A DNA stretch of 9,941 nt, from contig CAJUSN010000012.1 of assembly GCA_910589095.1 (NCBI GenBank), positions 21,591 through 31,531 on the forward strand, given 5' to 3'. The notes under the pieces are model-generated. The model saw nothing but the letters and a program-made list of their open reading frames with translations. It did no database searches and was not told where the DNA came from. This DNA comes from an uncultured Muribaculaceae bacterium. GTDB lineage: Bacteria > Bacteroidota > Bacteroidia > Bacteroidales > Muribaculaceae. A program made the position numbers and the translations under genes. This document shows positions 7,209 to 9,941 of the stretch, one piece after another. The stretch's first letter is position 1; every line of letters begins with the position of its first letter.

Positions 7209-8672
7209 ATGTCCGATTCAACTAAAGATAACGTCAGAAACAAAATGCACACCGATTCATCAAACGCCGGCTTGCAAGATTCGCACGAAGTGTTTTATGC
7301 CGCTCGCCAGGCTCTGCGCCGTCATGCCAATGGAGGCAACATCCTGATTTTTGCAACCGTATTGGCTCTTATCGTAGCCAATATCCCGGGGTTGAACAAT
7401 GTGTATTTTAATTTTTGGAATCAGCCTGTGATGCTTCAGGTTGGAAATTTCAATATATTCAGTCACAATGGTCACCCCATGACGATGTTGGGGTTTATCA
7501 ATGACGCACTGATGGCCATATTCTTTTTCAGTATAGGGCTTGAGATTAAGCGCGAAATACTGGTTGGGGAGTTGTCCTCATTCCGGCAGGCTTTGCTCCC
7601 AATCATGGGCGCAATCGGGGGTATGTTGGTGCCTGTTGGTGTGTTCTTCATACTCAGCATGGGCACAGACTATGCTGATGGAGCGGCAATACCTATGGCC
7701 ACAGATATAGCTTTTTCACTTGGTGTGTTGGCTATGTTGGGGTCAAGGGTTCCGGTGTCGTTGAAGATTTTTCTTACCACACTTGCCGTGGTCGATGACA
7801 TTGGCGGTATAATTGTGATAGCCGTGTTTTATAGCTCCCACATCGAAGCCATGTTACTGGTTTACGCTCTGTTGCTTTTGGGGCTGCTTCTACTCGGCTC
7901 GGTACTTCACATAAAAAGCAAGATATTCTATCTTACCATAGGGGGTGTGGTATGGTTCCTTTTCCTAAATTCCGGCGTGCACCCAACGATTGCAGGCGTG
8001 CTGGTGGCATTCTGCATCCCGGCCACCCCGGTGTTCGCGCCCGAAAAATACATTAAGATAATCCGTCGAGCCATATCCAATTTCCGGCAGGACGATGATG
8101 AGACGCTTTCGCGTAAAACTATTCTTGACAAGGATCAGATGAATTGGCTAAAGGAAGTGGAATCGGCATCCGATAAAGTGATTTCACCCCTGCAGGAGTT
8201 GGAAGATTCCTTGCATCCTGTGGTGAATAATCTCATTGTGCCGCTGTTTGCCTTTGCCAATGCCGGGATTTTCTTGCTCGACATGTCGCCAATGGCTGTT
8301 GTGGAGGGCATCAGTATAGCTATCATTGCAGGTCTTGTTGCCGGAAAGTTTCTCGGCATTCTCGGGTTTTCATGGCTCACTGTCAAGCTTGGACTGGCTC
8401 CCATGCCCGACCATAGCAACTGGAAGATGATGTCGGCCATTGCCATGTTGGGCGGTATAGGTTTCACGGTTTCACTCTTCATAGCCAATCTGACGTTTGA
8501 TACTGCGGATGCGGCGCAGGCTCTGCTGTTGGAGCGCGCTAAGCTGGGCATTGTGGTGGGCTCTTTGATTTCCGGACTGGCAGGGTTCGTGATGTTGCAC
8601 CGCTTTTTACCGCGGTCGGCCAAAGCGGTCAGCACCGCAGAGGCTGAACAGGTATCGCCTGAAAAACCGTGA
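7209..8672 (+). CDS. nhaA: Na+/H+ antiporter NhaA
   Basis: 487 residues, inner membrane. NhaA exports Na+ or Li+ in exchange for protons, serving pH and salt homeostasis. Seen: hydrophobic segments from about 45 to 465 and the family signatures. IPMATDIAFSLGVLAMLG carries Asp166 (E. coli Asp133); AVVDDIGGI carries Asp196 and Asp197 (E. coli Asp163/Asp164, the ion-binding pair); FAFANAG lies at 347-353; GKFLGI carries Lys380 (E. coli Lys300); and GGIGFTVSLFIA lies at 415-426. It is about 100 residues longer than the E. coli protein, through an N-terminal extension of about 30 residues, a longer hydrophilic loop around 280-338 rich in Asp, Glu and Lys, and a C-terminal tail. The first ATG comes just after the lepA terminator; a second in-frame ATG at 7245 (Met13) is a possible alternative start. 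No clear promoter is found for it. Confidence 0.96.
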   Translation: MSDSTKDNVRNKMHTDSSNAGLQDSHEVFYAARQALRRHANGGNILIFATVLALIVANIPGLNNVYFNFWNQPVMLQVGNFNIFSHNGHPMTMLGFINDALMAIFFFSIGLEIKREILVGELSSFRQALLPIMGAIGGMLVPVGVFFILSMGTDYADGAAIPMATDIAFSLGVLAMLGSRVPVSLKIFLTTLAVVDDIGGIIVIAVFYSSHIEAMLLVYALLLLGLLLLGSVLHIKSKIFYLTIGGVVWFLFLNSGVHPTIAGVLVAFCIPATPVFAPEKYIKIIRRAISNFRQDDDETLSRKTILDKDQMNWLKEVESASDKVISPLQELEDSLHPVVNNLIVPLFAFANAGIFLLDMSPMAVVEGISIAIIAGLVAGKFLGILGFSWLTVKLGLAPMPDHSNWKMMSAIAMLGGIGFTVSLFIANLTFDTADAAQALLLERAKLGIVVGSLISGLAGFVMLHRFLPRSAKAVSTAEAEQVSPEKP

Positions 8673-8762
8673 TGATTGATTTAATGGAAATTAACTTTGG
8701 TGCCCACTGGCGTTAGAAGTGTTTTAAAAAAGAAAAATGCGATTGAATTTTCAGTGAAAATA

Positions 8763-8794
8763 GTTGCGAAATTCACATTTTTATGTTAATTTTG
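8763..8794 (+). promoter_or_regulatory. Bacteroidota-type promoter of the sensor kinase gene
   Basis: GTTG (8763-8766), a 20-bp spacer and TAATTTTG (8787-8794) fit the Bacteroidota -33/-7 consensus, with the same spacing as the channel promoter. Transcription should start near 8800, giving an AT-rich leader of about 125 nt. The 255-bp gap 8673-8927 contains this site, a GC hairpin at 8901-8918 and no gene. No convincing terminator for nhaA was found in it. Confidence 0.75.
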
Positions 8795-8900
8795 ACGCGA
8801 ATTGTTAAAAAATAGAGCTCTTTTGTTTGCCCCTTGCAACAATTACACTTTTTAAGGTGTTAACATAATAAAGATTAAAAAACAATAACCGTTATATCCA

Positions 8901-8918
8901 GCGTGGGATTCCCCGCGT
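8901..8918 (+). other. GC-rich hairpin in the kinase leader, just before the start codon
   Basis: Arms 8901-8907 (GCGTGGG) and 8912-8918 (CCCGCGT) pair over 7 bp, with G-U at two positions, closing a 4-nt ATTC loop. The hairpin ends 9 nt before the ATG at 8928, in an otherwise AT-rich leader, so it would sit in the ribosome footprint. It has no T-run, so it is not a terminator. A regulatory role is inference. Confidence 0.4.
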
Positions 8919-8927
8919 GACATCATA

Positions 8928-9941
8928 ATGAAAAAATCAACTATCTGGTTTCTAACTATAATAATGGCTGTTGCCTTTGCCGGCTTGCTGTATGTACAGA
9001 TCATGTACATGCACAATATGGTGAAGATGCGCAACGAGCAATTTTCCGAGGGGGTGAAGCGTAGTCTCTACGCTGTTTCCACCGCTCTCGAGCAGGAGGA
9101 GACACGCTATTTCCTTGAGGAGGATGTGGCTCAGATACATTCATCAGTGCTTCCCCGATATTCGACCCCAGGAGATAATCGCCCGGGTGTTAAATATTCT
9201 TTTACAACTAACGAAGGAGTCACCGGTGACATAACTCTTAAAGGTGAGGCCGATAAAATTACTCCTCAACTTTCAGGTACAACGTTCACGGGGAGCCGCA
9301 AGTCGCTTCAGGACGTGATCCGAGGTCAGTACATCTATCAGCGCAGTCTACTTGATGAGGTGATCTTGAATATTATAAGTCAATCAAGCACTCGCCCCAT
9401 AGAGGAGCGGGCCGATTCGGCATTGGTGGCCTCGCTGCTCACAACCGAGTTTGCCAATAATGGACTCAACTTGCCTTTCGAGTTCGCTGTGGTGAACAGA
9501 ATGGGTGTACCCGTCTATGAATCTAAAGGATTCGAGGCTGATAAATCGGGAGGCAACAACATGTACGTGCAGACCCTTTTCCCAAATGACTCAAAGAACC
9601 GGATGAACTACATCAAAGTGTATTTTCCGGACAAGCGCGACTATATTTTCCACTCTGTGAAGTTCATCATTCCGTCGATGATTTTCACAGTAATACTTCT
9701 GATTGTATTTCTCTACACAATCATTCTCGCTTTCCGACAAAAGAAACTAACGGAGATGAAGAATGATTTCATCAACAACATGACGCATGAGTTCAAGACG
9801 CCTATCTCGACCATTTCACTGGCGGCCCAGATGCTCAATGACAACTCTGTGCGCAAGTCGCCTAAAATGCTTGAGCATATCTCGTCAGTGATCAATGACG
9901 AAACCAAGCGCTTGCGGTTCCAAGTGGAGAAGGTGCTTCAG
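8928..9941 (+). CDS. rprX: RprX-like sensor histidine kinase (3' end cut off by window)
   Basis: 338 residues are visible; the frame stays open to the last base, so the kinase domain continues outside. Seen: transmembrane segment 1 at about 5-25 after MKKSTIW; a periplasmic domain about 28-243; transmembrane segment 2 at about 246-270; no HAMP domain; then directly the dimerisation helix with the H-box NNMTHEFKTP and phospho-acceptor His287. The N-box and G-boxes lie beyond the window. The N-terminus (MKKSTIW, MVKMRNEQF, VKRSLY) resembles, from memory, RprX of Bacteroides, half of the RprX/RprY two-component system; the symbol rests on that resemblance. An OmpR-type response regulator (RprY) would be expected just downstream. 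The start is the first ATG after the promoter leader and directly precedes the first membrane segment; no Shine-Dalgarno sequence is seen. The histidine kinase call is secure; orthology to RprX is likely. Confidence 0.88.
   Translation, partial: MKKSTIWFLTIIMAVAFAGLLYVQIMYMHNMVKMRNEQFSEGVKRSLYAVSTALEQEETRYFLEEDVAQIHSSVLPRYSTPGDNRPGVKYSFTTNEGVTGDITLKGEADKITPQLSGTTFTGSRKSLQDVIRGQYIYQRSLLDEVILNIISQSSTRPIEERADSALVASLLTTEFANNGLNLPFEFAVVNRMGVPVYESKGFEADKSGGNNMYVQTLFPNDSKNRMNYIKVYFPDKRDYIFHSVKFIIPSMIFTVILLIVFLYTIILAFRQKKLTEMKNDFINNMTHEFKTPISTISLAAQMLNDNSVRKSPKMLEHISSVINDETKRLRFQVEKVLQ

Noticed and set aside
8692..8699. TAACTTTG, a possible second -7 element after nhaA
   Set aside because: No -33 element at the right distance, and the site at 8763-8794 is a much better match for the kinase gene.
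8702..8725. Possible nhaA terminator (CACT...AGTG followed by TTTT)
   Set aside because: The stem is only 4 bp with a 9-nt loop and a short T-run; too weak to call.

Overview
The window looks like a piece of chromosome from a gut-type member of the Bacteroidota, order Bacteroidales, perhaps Muribaculaceae-like (family-level placement is inference). Three things point there. Four genes are preceded by the Bacteroidota -7 element TAnnTTTG, and three of those copies are the identical octamer TAATTTTG. None of the five genes has a recognisable Shine-Dalgarno sequence. The proteins fit as well: a secreted glycosidase with a type IX secretion (T9SS) type A C-terminal sorting domain, and a sensor kinase whose N-terminus resembles Bacteroides RprX. 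No mobile element, tRNA, rRNA or CRISPR array was seen.

Layout: (1) 2-898, minus strand, a single-domain voltage-gated cation channel with a clear S4 sensor and an unusually acidic, calcium-channel-like pore (TGEDWTD). A full promoter lies at 957-988. (2) 1109-4984, minus strand, a 1291-residue secreted GH85 endo-beta-N-acetylglucosaminidase with a LamG-like domain and a T9SS tail, closed by a GC-rich terminator at 1035-1084. (3) 4985-5334, a divergent intergenic region with promoters for the glycosidase and lepA. (4) 5335-7122, plus strand, lepA (elongation factor 4). (5) 7151-7205, a 20-bp terminator hairpin ending 3 nt before the next start codon. (6) 7209-8672, plus strand, nhaA (Na+/H+ antiporter). 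(7) 8673-8927, an intergenic region holding a strong promoter and a long AT-rich leader. (8) 8928 to the window edge, plus strand, an RprX-like sensor histidine kinase, cut off just after its H-box region.

The genes do not form one operon: each has its own promoter or is separated by a terminator, except nhaA, whose promoter is not evident. Two are membrane cation-handling proteins (channel, NhaA), one senses the envelope or environment, one is a translation GTPase, and one is an exported enzyme for cutting host-type N-glycans. No SusC/SusD partners are visible, so the glycosidase is not in an obvious polysaccharide utilisation locus within this window. The points most worth a second look are the channel's filter, the combination of GH85 with a T9SS tail, the terminator abutting nhaA, and the GC hairpin just before the kinase start codon.
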